Assembly: GCA_030704615.1 (NCBI GenBank) | Contig: CM060731.1 | Span: 76,736,756-76,800,755, forward strand | Direction of reading: 5' to 3' | From: Takakia lepidozioides | Taxonomy: Eukaryota; Streptophyta; Takakiopsida; Takakiales; Takakiaceae | Length of the DNA stretch: 64,000 nt | Part shown: positions 1 through 13,500 of the stretch, one piece after another | How positions within the stretch are numbered: the first letter of the stretch is position 1 | Layout of the letters: each line of letters starts with the position of its first letter | Program-made: the position numbers and the translations under genes | The notes under the pieces: generated by a model | What the model saw: only the letters and a program-made list of their open reading frames with translations | Database searches by the model: none | Told to the model about the DNA's origin: nothing

Positions 1-1539
1 TCGACCTGATTGTCTACGCATAACGTCCAGTTGCCAGTATGATGTGACGACAGGCTATACAAGTTGCATGCAGATGCTGGCAGCTGAGATTCAAGGGGGC
101 ACAGCTCACGACCAATATCCGTCAACATAAATGTTCGATATATTCAAGCTTGGAAAGCAGTTATCTGAAGGTAGACAACTTGTGTGTTGTCCAACGATGG
201 GGGGTGTTTGCAGTTGTTTTTGCTCTTCAAATCATGCATGATCAGCAGGTGCTGAAAAGTGCTGACGGTCAGATTTTTACGATTTGAAGATTACGAAAAT
301 TCTCACCATGCCGAAGTCTGGATCAGCATTGTATGTATAGTGAACGGTACCTCAATTAGTAATTCATGAAAACTTTACATTTGATTCGGTGTTTCTAATT
401 GCTCGTGAATGGTGGCTCCAAGATGATGTAGAGCCCGCTTCAGCGTGCATTTTCTCTTCGTCTTTCATCAGTGGCTCAGCAGAAGCTCAACAAAAACTCT
501 GGTTTGTTGTAATATTGGATGGAGGAGGGGTGGAGATTCAAATGTTCCTGCGATCTGGGCTACGGATGAGTTAGGTCCCCAACGGTCGATCCATCGGCGG
601 CCAATTTAGGATGATTTCGGGTTCAATCCATGAACCAGTTTGGTGAATCGCAGTTGCTGAAGAAGCTTTAAAGGCACACGAATACTATGCAGTAATGGCA
701 GTTTTGACTCAACCACAAGGTCTCTGCCAGGTTGCCCCTGAGGTTGTCGAATGGAAGATCGGCCGGCAGGTGTTATCATGTGTTACAATGGCAAACTGAC
801 TTCACAGCTTACGGATCTAGTCTTTTCCGATGCCTCGTGTGTACAAGTCTCACTGACAGCGTACTCCGCCTCGTGTGAGACAAGCAGCAGCACTGCATTC
901 TTCAGGATTGCCCCCAGGACTCCGATGGCTGAATACTGACCCACAATATCTTTAACAAGCAGCTTGCATTTAGTCGTAAGGTCTTCATATAAATATTTCC
1001 CGAGATAGTAATTCCCCAAGAGTTACTTTTGTTGCTCGTGATCAGAGCAGACTTAGCGCCAGGCCGTTGATTGGCGTTGGCTGGCTAGTCTGAAGACCGG
1101 CGCATCGGTAGTGGCTTCACTTGCTTATATTCCGTCTTCAGTACTGTTCAACTGGTGTTCTTAAACTGGGCTTTCTCATTGCAGCTGGGTACGTTCAGGA
1201 CTTGAGAAATCCACAACCGGCCTCCTAGATTAACAGCGTTAAGGGACAGTGCCCCCAACTAAAGTTGGGCAAGGAGCTCCAGCACACTTGGCTTAAATAT
1301 GGATGTGTCAGAAGTTCCTCAGATCAGATACTTGAACTTGTCATCCCATCAATTGGAGAGATTCCAAGGATAAACTCCCCGGCGTGACCACCCAAGGCCT
1401 GCACACGCCTAGATAGGCTTGCCAGATGCCTGACAGATCACCTTGGCCTAGTTTATCTGGCAACGTCAATCTAGAGAAAATTTTGTGAGCGACTTTGACC
1501 AGTCGATTCTTCCGAGCCAAAGGGCTTCTCTCATTGCTA
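1..1539. other. No supported gene; 3' flank of the E(z) gene
   Basis: I see no gene I can support here. Bases 1340-1539 follow the stop codon of the minus-strand methyltransferase gene and should hold its 3' UTR. A 78-codon open frame on the minus strand at 783-1019 ends in a donor-like GTCAGT and could be an exon of a neighbour, but it matches no family I recognise. Confidence 0.4.
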
Positions 1540-4500
1540 TCAATCAGTTCCAGGTTGAAAAATATTGTCCTGGGCAACTTTCTTTGCTCGCCCACTAGTA
1601 CTAGGTAAATCCTCGGTACGTTTATGATTTTGGTCAGCAGGTTTCTTGGCCCATTTAGGGGCTTGGTCAGGTTCGTAGTGGTAATCATAAAAGATTTCCT
1701 GCCCTGCGAGAATTCGCTCCTTCGCATAGATACCCACCCTATGATCTCCAGCCACCAAGAGCACCTGCTACATGGAAATACATCAGTTTCTGATGCTTGC
1801 AGTGCATGACAGCATCAGTATTGTTATACAATATATAGTATGGTGGAAGCTTCTGATCCAAAGGTGTCTCTATATTTCGTGTTGTCTACCAAAGCTTGAT
1901 ATGTTGGTACGTTTGCTGCCCTTACAAGGTTTTTTGATTCGGGTCCCATTTGTTGTTCTCTGCCTGGGGGCGCTGCCCCTTTTTCTGTTTCCAAGGTGGA
2001 TGTGTTCATTCTTTCTTTCTTTTCAGAGCTTATTTAATGACATATGCGCTTTGAGCTTCCCTGGCCATTGTAAAGTTACATTCACATTTCTTTTCTTTTC
2101 TTTTCTGCGGCCATTGTAAGAAAATTGTTAAAATCTGGGTAGCTATAAAGTTCCATTTCATTCCATTTCATTCCATTTCATTTAATTCCGACTGACTTTC
2201 TTTGCTATGCCAACAGTACCATGATGTTACTAGATTCAGTAGGCACATACCTTGGGATAGCAATTCGGGTTGGGCGAATGATTGGCAAATTTGAGCTTGT
2301 CCCCCTTCCGACATGCATCAAGCACATACTGCAGAACCACTCAAACCAATTAGTATTTCGACCCCTATCTAAAAGTAGGTAGACCAGCTTGTATAGAATA
2401 GTTCATTTGAATCGGAAGGCAGTAGCCCTTAGGGGTCAAGTGACACCATTAGTTGAATTTGCTTAGGTATGAGTGTACATTTAGTTTTATTTTTTTTAGT
2501 TCATTTGATTAATGGGACATAGGGCTCTTCTATAACCTGAAGGATTTCCGTCTCTTGACATCTGCAGACCGTCCCATGGAGAAGCATTACAATTAAGATT
2601 AGAAGCCAGGGAATAATTCCGGTCCTATGTGCTGATCAGCTTTAAAAACACAAAAAAAAAAAGGTGTAATATAGCATCATATTAATGTGGGTATTGAAAA
2701 TCGCCTGCTATTGAATTTTGACAAAGAACAATCCCCCCATCTGGTATACTAGGCAAGCAAAACCATCACAAGCAAGGATGCTCCTTGACACCTACATAAT
2801 ATGTGCACATTACAAGAAAATCGATTCAGGTCAAAGTTAATGATGCTCCAAGTTCTTAGAGCTTGCCTGATCATTCAGGTTGAAAAGGAAGGAGGAGTTC
2901 TCACGATCGTAGACTTTGCCCCGCTTGTCAGCCTCACGATGAGAAATCTGTTCGCCTGTGTACTCCCCCAAATACTCGTGTTTTCCCACTGTATTCTGTG
3001 CCAGACACAAGACAAGGCAGAAATGTAAGTTCAAATTAAAAACCTTCTCCCATTGCCTTGGTTGAAAGTGGACGTTGAGAAATTGCTACAGCGGGGCACA
3101 CTCGTTTGGAGAACTGATGTTGTAGTATTCCAAAAGTGCAAGCCTGAGAGCCTCCCAGATATATGCATCTGAAAAGTGACTGTAATCCACAATAACAAGC
3201 CCCCCCACTCGTCCATCAGCAAAGGAAACAAACAACACAAAAAACAAACATTTAATTGTCTGACCTTCAAAAAGGCACCCCAACCTTCTACATCTGATCT
3301 GCCCAAGAGCACCTGCTCAACCACCGCCAGCAATATCCCATCCACCACTGATCAGTTTTTATAGTTCAAACGTGACACTCAATTGGGACCTTTGAGAAAG
3401 GCCCAGTAGAACAATACCCTGTACAGTATACATATGCCCACAGGTAGCTCACAAAAAAACTGCTCTTCAGAGTTCAGTGATCTCAAGTGCACCCGTTGAT
3501 GTTGCTTGAGCAGAAGTTTCATGTTCTGACATTTGTAGTCATCCCCTTGTGCAGGCGGTGCACCTAGTGTACCATCTCCGCACCTACAAACCAACAGCAT
3601 ACTGTTTGAGAAAGAAAGAACAATATTCACATAATGTCCACCGAAAGAAGAGAAAATATTACTGCCTCCACAGATTTTATTATGTCCACATACTAGGAAA
3701 AGCAACATTGTTACATCCACGAGAGGCCCAGGTGGCATGTGGGTCAAAACCCAAAACAGTTTAACTACAAGAGAAAATCGAGAACATCAATATAGATACT
3801 AACTCTTGACTTCCATTTGTGGACCCAAACTCATTTTGTATCCATAGAATCATATAACATGCCAAAATATGTTTTACTGTGCTGGTGCTTTCTTATTGTT
3901 CTGTCTCTAGACGTGGATACTTTGGGTCCAGCTGTGGGATGTTTTCCCAATTTCAAGTATTAATAAAAGCTTTGCATTTAACACTTGAAACCCGAAACTA
4001 CTTGGCCTAGTGACATGACTCAGAACTGATAGACACTCCTAATTCCGATTTCCAACTGTAGACATTTCACGGTAAGAAGCTTCATCAAAGTATAGGAAAG
4101 AGCAAACTGACCCAATCCAGCAATTGCGGCAAACATCAGGGTCACACTCACGCTTTCCAGCAAAGCAAGGACATTTACTGCTGCAGCACTGGCTCTTTGC
4201 ACAGTGGCAGCCTCGAAACCGGTTCTTACAGCTCTTGGAACACCTGCATATCCCATACACAAGAATGCTTCATTCTCAGCAACAAGTCAAATGCCTTACG
4301 CAATTGTAGTCAGCTCCTCACCTTATATACTTTGGCTCCAATGCCAAGAAAGCAGAGCCTACCAGAGAGAGCAAGACATACTTCTCCGCTACTTTCACTC
4401 CTGCCCAGTTCAATAAGAAGTCTGGACATGCTAGTACTTTTTAAGGACAGAGATGGAATGACGGAGCTACAAGAATTTGCTCTAGAATGTAAGCAGTAAT

Positions 4501-7500
4501 TTCACAGCCACACAGCAGTGAGACAGCAGTTTCATTCTGACACACTGACATCCGAGTGACATTCTAAGGAATCTATAAAGAACTATGCAGCAGGTAAAGT
4601 GGCAATACTGTGATAGGCCACCCAACGTGGTAAATTAGGGTTGCACCCACTGGCGCACATTATAAATCTTGCTTCCAATATACGACATTTCTTGTTCAAA
4701 CTTATGACGAAATTTGTCTTGTTTGAAAAACGCGAAGAGGGCAAAATTCAGTTCAGGCACTGACCCACAGTATTTTTCACAGGCAGTTCCATTGAGCAGG
4801 CAGGGGCATGTCTTGCTACAGGTCAAGAGACAGTTGCAGGGCGTGTACTGGGTTGGTTGGTCTGACTTCCACGTAGATTTCACCTTGGACCACACTCTAC
4901 CCTTACGCCGGCCGCTGGACATTCGCACACGGGTCTGGGTCTCCATGTTCTGCATAAGTACACTCAGTTCGTTCAGTATTGCCTGACATAACACAATTAG
5001 GTTCCAGTAGACAAAGTATAGAAAACAATAATGGTAAGTTCTGTACTCCCTACCGTGGTACTAGGTATCGTAACTATTATACAAATTGTGAGCAAAACTT
5101 TACTATTAACGGGCGAAGAATGTTCGAACTACAGCATCTAGAGCTTAAGAACCGTCAGAATCTGTGTCTACGTTCAGTTTTATCTAGACTCCTCCCCACT
5201 AGCATCGGCAATCAAAAAGAGAAACCAAAAATCTTGAGAAACACTCAGGGATGGCGGGAAGAACACAAAGACCAAACTATCGGGGTAGCCGTTATGCTTC
5301 CCAGCTGCTTCTTGCTCCAGTGCGAATTGTGCCACCTCCACACAGGTTTTCGAGCCCCGAAGCATATTGCAGGCTATTAAACAACTGCAGTATCATAGGC
5401 CCCCTCCCCAAGTTCCACATGAGAGCTTCAAAAGCATGACACTATTAAGGAGCCAGTAGAGATACAGACCAGCACCTGTAAGTAAGGAGTTTGAAATAGA
5501 GACCATATGAAACCCAAGCGCATCATATCAGCTGGTTATTGAGCTTTCATGTGAGGTAGAAACATTGGGCATTCAGTTGTTAGTCATCACCTTTGTGCAG
5601 TATGTGAAAAGGAAACTTTGAGAAGGGTGTTTACCAGCAGTAAACAAACTCTACCTGCTTTTGCCAAAGATTTGGAGACCCTTCTGGTACAAGCCCTTTT
5701 CCAGTTCAGTCCAGCAAGGGCCATCCACTTTGGATCTCCCTTTGCCCTTTGCATTAACCACTGCATCTTCATTGCCTTTGGATTTTTCATCCTCCCTGGG
5801 TTCTGTCTGTCCCCCTTGCAGTTCCTTTCCACCCTCCTGTTGATTGTCGCCCTGCATGTCATTGCCTTTCCCAACATGTGACTGCTCTCCTAAAAGCTTT
5901 CTGCTCTTGGACACTTCTGGCAAATCAACAGTCTCTGTGCTGGTAGACCCAGCCACCTACCACAGCGCAAGCCATCATGACAAAACTACCTCAGTAACCA
6001 CAATGTATGAAATCAACAGAAATGAAATGGTACTTTACAACGTCCGCGGAAAGCTCAAAGAGCTTATGGGACAAAATGGAAAAAAAACAAGAGAGAGGAG
6101 ACAAAACGAAAGCCGAAAAGCAGCCGAAAAGCAACTACTGCTCAAGGGATTGCCTAAGGGTCAAGGCCCAGCTTGCAGGTAAGCTGCCAAGCATTTCTAA
6201 TCCTCATAATGGAAGACTTCAGTGAGAGACTGAGTCCCACAGAATAGACAGTGGAATCTCCCACAGATATCATAATAAAGAGGGCAATAAAAGAAGAAGT
6301 GTTCTTCAGTTTCAATTTCCTGGTTGCGCCCCATGCAAGCTGGGCATAGGCAGTCCTCCCATTGCAGGTTTTCCCATCTGCCAGTCTCTATCCGCAGATC
6401 GTGCGAGCCCACCCTGAACGAAAGAAAGAAAGAGCAAAGAAATTCACTATGGTGGCTGTGACATAGTCCCCGTGGGATACTAATCCTTCAAGAGGTGGTT
6501 GTGGGTCTCATCCCTGTTTCACCCCGACAGGATCTATACCCACCCTGAAATTGCCATAGTGCTCAGACACAGACATTGTCTGTAGACAATGCCTCATGTA
6601 GATCTGATCCTCGCAATGGAAGAGCTCTGTGAGAGATGGGTATCTTGGAATAGACAATAGAATCTCCCACGGATCTCATAGTAGAGAGGACAGTAAGAGA
6701 AGAAACATTCTTCACTTTAACTTCCCTGTTGTTTCCAGCGCAAGTGGGCACAGGCGGTCCTCAGGTGCCACAAGATTCTCATCACAGGGGACCGAGAAAT
6801 ACCCCAGAGAACTCAAGTGTAAGATTGGCTGGTTTCCAGCTTCGCCTGACGTGAAGTTCCACGAGGAATTTTGTACACCTCCACAGGAAGCTCAAAGAGC
6901 TTATGGGAGCTTCCTGTGGAGGTTTCTGACAAAAGAAAGGAAGAGCTCTATTATATCCATGGAAGGCCCAGAGGACCCAAGGGACAGAAAGCAGTGGGAA
7001 CCAGTTCAGAAAGAATGATAGAACTGCTATAGAACAACTTTAGGAACAAAAGAATATAAAATAGAAAACAAGACAGGAAAATGGGGCCCCAAACCACTAG
7101 CCACCACGTCATAAAACTACAATTCCTCCAGAGGTTGAGAGCCTTGTGCAGACATGTGGCAAGGCACCTTGTAATGGAAAACATCTGTCAGGAACTGGCT
7201 GTCTTTAACAAGGTAATAGTAGCAGCCCTGGACTTTGTAGTAGAGAGGACGGTGACAGAAGAAATGTTCTTCAGTCTCATTCCTTTCTTGTTTAGCTCAA
7301 ACAGGAAAAAGGTATTTGGCATGCTGCAGCTTATCCCATGTGCCAGTCTTGATCCTTGGATTTCCAAAGCAAACCTTAAATATCAATGTGGGTTCCTGAT
7401 GGCCCATGGAACACAGAGGTGCATAAGATATGCATATGTTTACCTCTCAGCCAGTATCTAATGGAACCCAAACAGTCAGCCACACTGATCAGAATTATGA

Positions 7501-10500
7501 CCAGTCCATCACTTGTTTAGCAAAATATCCCTAGTTACAAACATCACCAGATCATGAAACCCCTACCATATCTGATGGTCGAGGAGCATATACCTCCTGT
7601 TGAGTTGCATTCAAATTTGATATTTTGTCTTCGGAGTATTCTTGCATCCCACTCAAATAGGATGCCATAGATTCTTCATGGCTTTGCTGAGACTTCCCGG
7701 ATTTGCACATGTCGTCTTCTGTCCTTGCTCTTATCTCTCGACGCTTGAAAAACTTCAACATGTTACTTAATCGTACGTCAGGTTCTTTCTCTCCCAGAAG
7801 CTCAGGACTCTCAGATGCCATTGCTCCACCTGTTGACCTTTGCGAAAATTCAACTGTATTATCCAGTGCTTCTCTCACTAGTGACGAGTCACATTTGGCC
7901 CCCAAGGTCTTTGCCCAAGAGTCCTTTGTCCCCTCCCCCTTGCTCTCCTCCTCTTTCTGAGAATGAGAAAAGTCTGGTTGCTGCTCTCTACTTCTAAAGG
8001 GGACTTCATCTCCTTCATTGACATCCAGATTACCAACCGCAATGATTGACGAAGAGTGCGGCTCACTGTTTGAGAGACGAGACTGCCAGCAGCACAATTT
8101 CCAGTAAATGGAAACAGAGCCACCACATCAGCACTATGTCAAACACCCTACCCAGCTCATGAGCTCCCGAAATGACATGCATGATTCATTAACATGCTGT
8201 TGCCATTTGCATTGAGTCTCTCAAAACAGATGTAGTCGTATGCTTTGCACCAAGATGAAATTTCTGCCTCCAACTCTTGTATGCATTCAAGATACCACCA
8301 AAGACAAACATACTTACAAATGGGTAGTGCAATCCAGCCCCACCATTTCCCTGCTAATGGATGTAAAGCCTTGCATTTTTTTAGACAATTTTCCCATTCT
8401 GCCCACAAGTGAGCACATTTAAACAGCTCTGAAATTGTCCACTTTTCAGGGGGGGGCCTAAACTTACCAAGAGATAGCAATCTTTGCCACATGGACTCGG
8501 GGGAACAGATTCATTCGCGCCACTCCAAGGGGCTTGCCTCTCACTCTGCAGAGAAATCCATTGAGTTCATGGATACATTCTCCTGGTTCCCTATACAGCG
8601 TATTATAAAAATCCAACTTCAACATGAAGGACGTCCAGATGCAAGCACTTCTCTCACTCCCGTTTCATTCCACTTGAAAAGCGAGAGAATGGAAGGAGGG
8701 GTATGCAATATATATATTGCAAGCATGTCAAGCTTACTGGGTGGATGAGAGGCTGGGAGCAGCCATGCAACTTGCAATCAAATACCTGCATGCATTGCCA
8801 CAACCAGTCACCCTTAAGTTACCTTCACTTCATTCTTCACCGCAGATCCACTCGGAGACCATCATTTATTCAAACTAAGCTTAATGATGATATGCCATTG
8901 TTTGCAATACTTCCAGACTCTGGTGTTGTGCATAAGCAGTCAATGGAATGATCTCTGCTTAAACTTAGATTTCAGTCCAGGTAAATACCTGTAGTAGCCC
9001 AGTAGGAGAGATGAGGATAAGTAGTGGACTGACATACCATGAGGAGACTATAATGCTACCAGTTTGATAGCCCATTATCTATATCTACACCCAGAACGTT
9101 GAGTTTGGTTACACATTTTGAAGGTCTCAAAGCAGGGAGACAGGCAACCTCACATCAACACTCGATAGAAGTGGTAGGCAAGTACCAAACAACGTCGGCA
9201 AAAGAGATTGTCAAAGGAATCCAGGGCTGTAAGCAGATCTTTGGGTTCACTTGCATTGGCCGACGGCTGTTGTACAGCAACTTCTGGTTTGTAAGTGACA
9301 TCCTCATGAAGTGGAGCACCCAATTCTTCATTGACAGCTTCTTTAGGTTTTATCCAGGCATCAGCCCAAGCGGGGTCTCGAGGTGACGTTTTCCGGCCGC
9401 CGGGGGAGGATTTGCTCTTCCCAACAACGTCTGTCTTTGGAGTCTTCGTCTTAACCTTCTCTTCAGCTTCTTTTAAGAGAGCATTACACTTGGCCTGTAA
9501 AAGAGATGCAATTTACAATGATCATTTGGGGGTCTATATGACAGCAAGAAATGAAATGAACTGGTACTTAATAACGTCCGCGGAAAGCTCAAAGAGCTTA
9601 TGGGACAAAATGGGGAAAAACATGAGAGAGGAAACAAAACCAGAGCCAAAAAGAAAGGACCTTATTAACCGTCCATGGGAAGCTCAAAGAAAATACGACA
9701 GAAAAGTGGGGCATATGAGGTTCACTTTTTGCATTAGGAGGCAATAAGGAATCTATACTTCGATGAGACCTTACAAGTGTTTGTTAAGACAAAGTTCGGG
9801 GTGAGGGAGGACGTTTTTAACTACCTCAATATCCTCGCGTTCAATGTCCATAAATTTGGACAGCTCATCCAAGAGCTCTGAACTCACCCCTTGCTCCTGG
9901 ATAGCCATCCTGCACACTACACAAGGTGAGAGAATTTCTTTGGCAATACTCACACCCAAGGTATGACTCGTTCTTTGTCATTGTATAGCTCTCCTGCTCC
10001 CTGAGACTAAATTATACTTCGGAGTGTGTGAGCGCATTTGGAGCTGAGTTCCAAGCAGTAGTCCTAGTGGATCAAAATGCCATCTTTCTCCAAGCCCTAG
10101 TTGATTGAAACTGTCGGGTAATCATCTCAAAATGTTAGTATCCTACCATCCACCAAGCAGTGGTCAATAGGTACATCTGTTGTCTACGATTGATGTGAGT
10201 TAATGTCACTACCAATAAAAAGCTCACAAATCTTGGCTCACCAATAGATTGTGAGGTGTTGTGATGCATACGTAGTCACCCCATTTTCTGATATGGGGTG
10301 TGCAAGTAGCATATGTTCATAATGTTCAGTGTCTTGCAATTATCCTGATAAATCTCAATGGCTACAGCAATAAGGTGTGGTTTCTTGCAATGATCTGAAA
10401 TAGTTCACAGTTTTCTGGCAAGGGTAAGCTGTGTTCATCATTCAGTGTTTCGAAGCTGAACAAGCTTGACTACACAGCATCCAAACATAGGCAGCTCTAG

Positions 10501-13500
10501 AGTGTATTATATATTTTCATACTTCTCTATCATGCCTTTGAACTCGTGAGTCTAAGTGTGGTTCAAATCATTATTGATTTCAAGAAAGTGCTTGAATAAA
10601 AAATAAGAATTTTTCAAGGGGCTACTGTTCACTAACAAGGCTACCATAAATCAATTGTAGCTTTCCAGAGAGACCATTAGTTGATGGAGGATTGATGTTC
10701 AATAACCAGGCACCATAATTTGAGCCTAGCTTTCCAAAGAGATGTAGTTAAGGAACAGGTCAAATTCATGGAAACAAGACTCAAGCTAGTAAACTTTGCC
10801 CCTGATGTTGAAGTAAAGGGGCTATTTGAGAGAAAGCACCAGATGATGTAGTCCTCGCCCTTTGTGAAGTCATGTTTAGGGTCTTCCTTAATGTGGTCAC
10901 ACCCACCCTCTTCTTCCTCGCTATCACTGGCAATGAGCGTTTCATTGCAATCATTGTCATAATAAAGACGGCGTCGTCCCACAACCGATTGATCATCTGC
11001 CATACGGTGATTTCTGCATTGCCCACTCCCAAACCTTGATATAAGACACTTGCGAACTGACAAGTATACATGCCAGAAAAAGCTTCAACCAAGTTCATTT
11101 GTCTCTGGAGTAGCATTAGTTTTACTTAACCGCCATATGATGATTCCTGCATTACCCCACTCTCAAACCCACCTTGATTTAAGACAGAGAGTTGCCAAGT
11201 GTAAGAGCCAATATAAGCTTTGATAGTTCATTTGTTTCTGGGAGTAGCATTAGTTTAGTTACCTAAAATAGATCATTCATATATATTTTCTCTTTCCTCC
11301 CCCCCACACTTGTACATGATAAAACCCGTAAATCTGGGCCGCAAGTCCTCAAATTAGGCATTCTCCTCACACATACCTGTCCAAGTAGATCCAAGTTGTG
11401 TATGGTGGCACATTCTCGACCTGACTAAGCTTCTCATGACGCACAGCAGTTTTGCCACCTTGACTACTTCCAAAGATGATAGATATAGGGCGATTTGGCA
11501 ACCCATCCTGCCTTGTTTCAGTTTCATTCTCTGCTTCAACTTCATTAGGGTTGCTCAAGTTTTGAAGATGTCGCACATTCTTTAGGGACTGGGACTCAAG
11601 ACTTCCCGGTCTCTGCCCTTTAGAAACCTGCTTGATGCGATCTGCTAGTCCCTCCGCCAGACTTTGAGTGTGGTGCATCAGCCTCGCCCTGTTAGCCTCC
11701 ATTTTCATCTACAATGCGTGCACCATCTTATATAAGCTAGCTAGCACTCTCTCTGGTTTTGTCTCCTCTCTCATGTTTTCTTCCATTTTGTCCCATAAGC
11801 TCTATGAGCTTTCCGCGGACGTTATAAAGCACTATTTCATTTCATTTCATTTCTCTCTCTCTCTTGCTCCCTCACAAACAACACCATGAATCAACTCATC
11901 CATGAGGATTTCATGAGGATATCTCCAAGTGTGGTGCTTCACCTTCACCCTGTGGCCTCCATTTTCATCTACAAGACACCATTCTGATATAAAAAAGTTA
12001 CTCATTTCATTTCATTTCTCTACCTCACTAAGCCAAACGATTTCAAGAGGATGTATGTGCAATGCACATGGGGACATAAAGAATCATCAAACTCTCAATC
12101 ATACTACAATCCTACATAGGGATTTTCTCGTCATTACAACCAGGTAAGCATGCCTTCCTATCTCTATGTATCTCTCAAACGGGCATTCGCCACTTTTAGA
12201 GTCAGTTCCTACACCTTGCAGATTGAGATGGAGAAATCATCTACCGAGGTTAGTAGGTGTCCTAATTCTACTAGTGGATAAGAGTTATATTTCTTCTTAA
12301 CCTGTTTAAGAAGTAGGGGCCATTTTTCTTCACATATAAATGAAGTAGAGACAAAGTACCATAAGTTCTATTTCAAACCATTGCTTCTTTTGTCCTCCCT
12401 ACTACTAGATCTGAGGCAGATACTCTTGTCTCTCTAGAGACTCCTACACTTGGGGAAAGCTCTAACTTGAGGACCCAAAGTGCCTATGCAATTGTTGGCT
12501 CTCTATAGAATCCCAGACTCGGGCAAAAACTTCCCCTTGTGAGGGCCAAAAGTACCTCAGTCTGCAAGAAGAGAACTGTCACTTTAGAGACTCTCAGATT
12601 TTGGCAAAAGCTTCAGCTTTGACAGACTAGGTTGTTTATATTCATGTCTAAGACCAGCTGTAGAGTAGAATAGATGAGTGATTGGCACATCTTCAAGACC
12701 ATTCAGCTGTACAAATCCATAGTAACATCATAAGATTGAGTTCCCTAATCCTGCTGAAGTATGCACAGGCAAGCAAATTGTATGTTGTCTACTGCAAGAA
12801 TTGGGGCCTATCCCCCAATACGCACAAGATACTAATGGAATTGCATCAAGGCACGCAAATTGCTTTCTTTTCTGCGTGGATTGCACAACATTCGACTAGA
12901 ATTCCAGGGCACACTGATTTGCAAGGTTTTTTCAGTGTGATTGGGTTGATGAGGCCTCAATCAGTATTAACTATTGAGTTGTAGGATACAATCTTGCAAA
13001 CAATGGCACACCTAATGTTTGGGGGAAGCCACCCGAGGATGTCCCATCTAATGTATATTGAATATCCATCAATTGTGTGCACAATAATGCATCTCACCTT
13101 GACATGTGCTCGGCGGTCATCTTGCACTTGCTGCCTAAGCCTTGCCAGAGTTGAAGCCAGGTCATCAGTCTTCTTGTTGCCCTGTAAGATGTCATTTGGC
13201 TCCAGGTCAATCTGCCCACAGACTCCTTAGAATCGTTTGTATGCATCAAAATCTATTCAAATTCAGTGTTTGTTTTGTTAATTTCAAGCCTCACACAGGC
13301 TCGGTAATGTATAGTTTGGCTCCCGGCTAATCTGCACACTTGATTTCAAACTTCAAGAGAAGCTTGGTAATAGTTGCTCCCGGTTACATCCTCCAGGATT
13401 CAGAATCAATGGGTTCCGGGTTCATCTGCAAACTTGATTTCAAGCTTCAGACAAATTCTGATAATGTATGGTTTGACTCAGGGATACTGCACACATCCTC

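Noticed and set aside
783-1019. Protein-coding exon on the minus strand
   Set aside because: It is open and hydrophobic, with a donor-like end, but it matches no family and has no partner exon that I can find.
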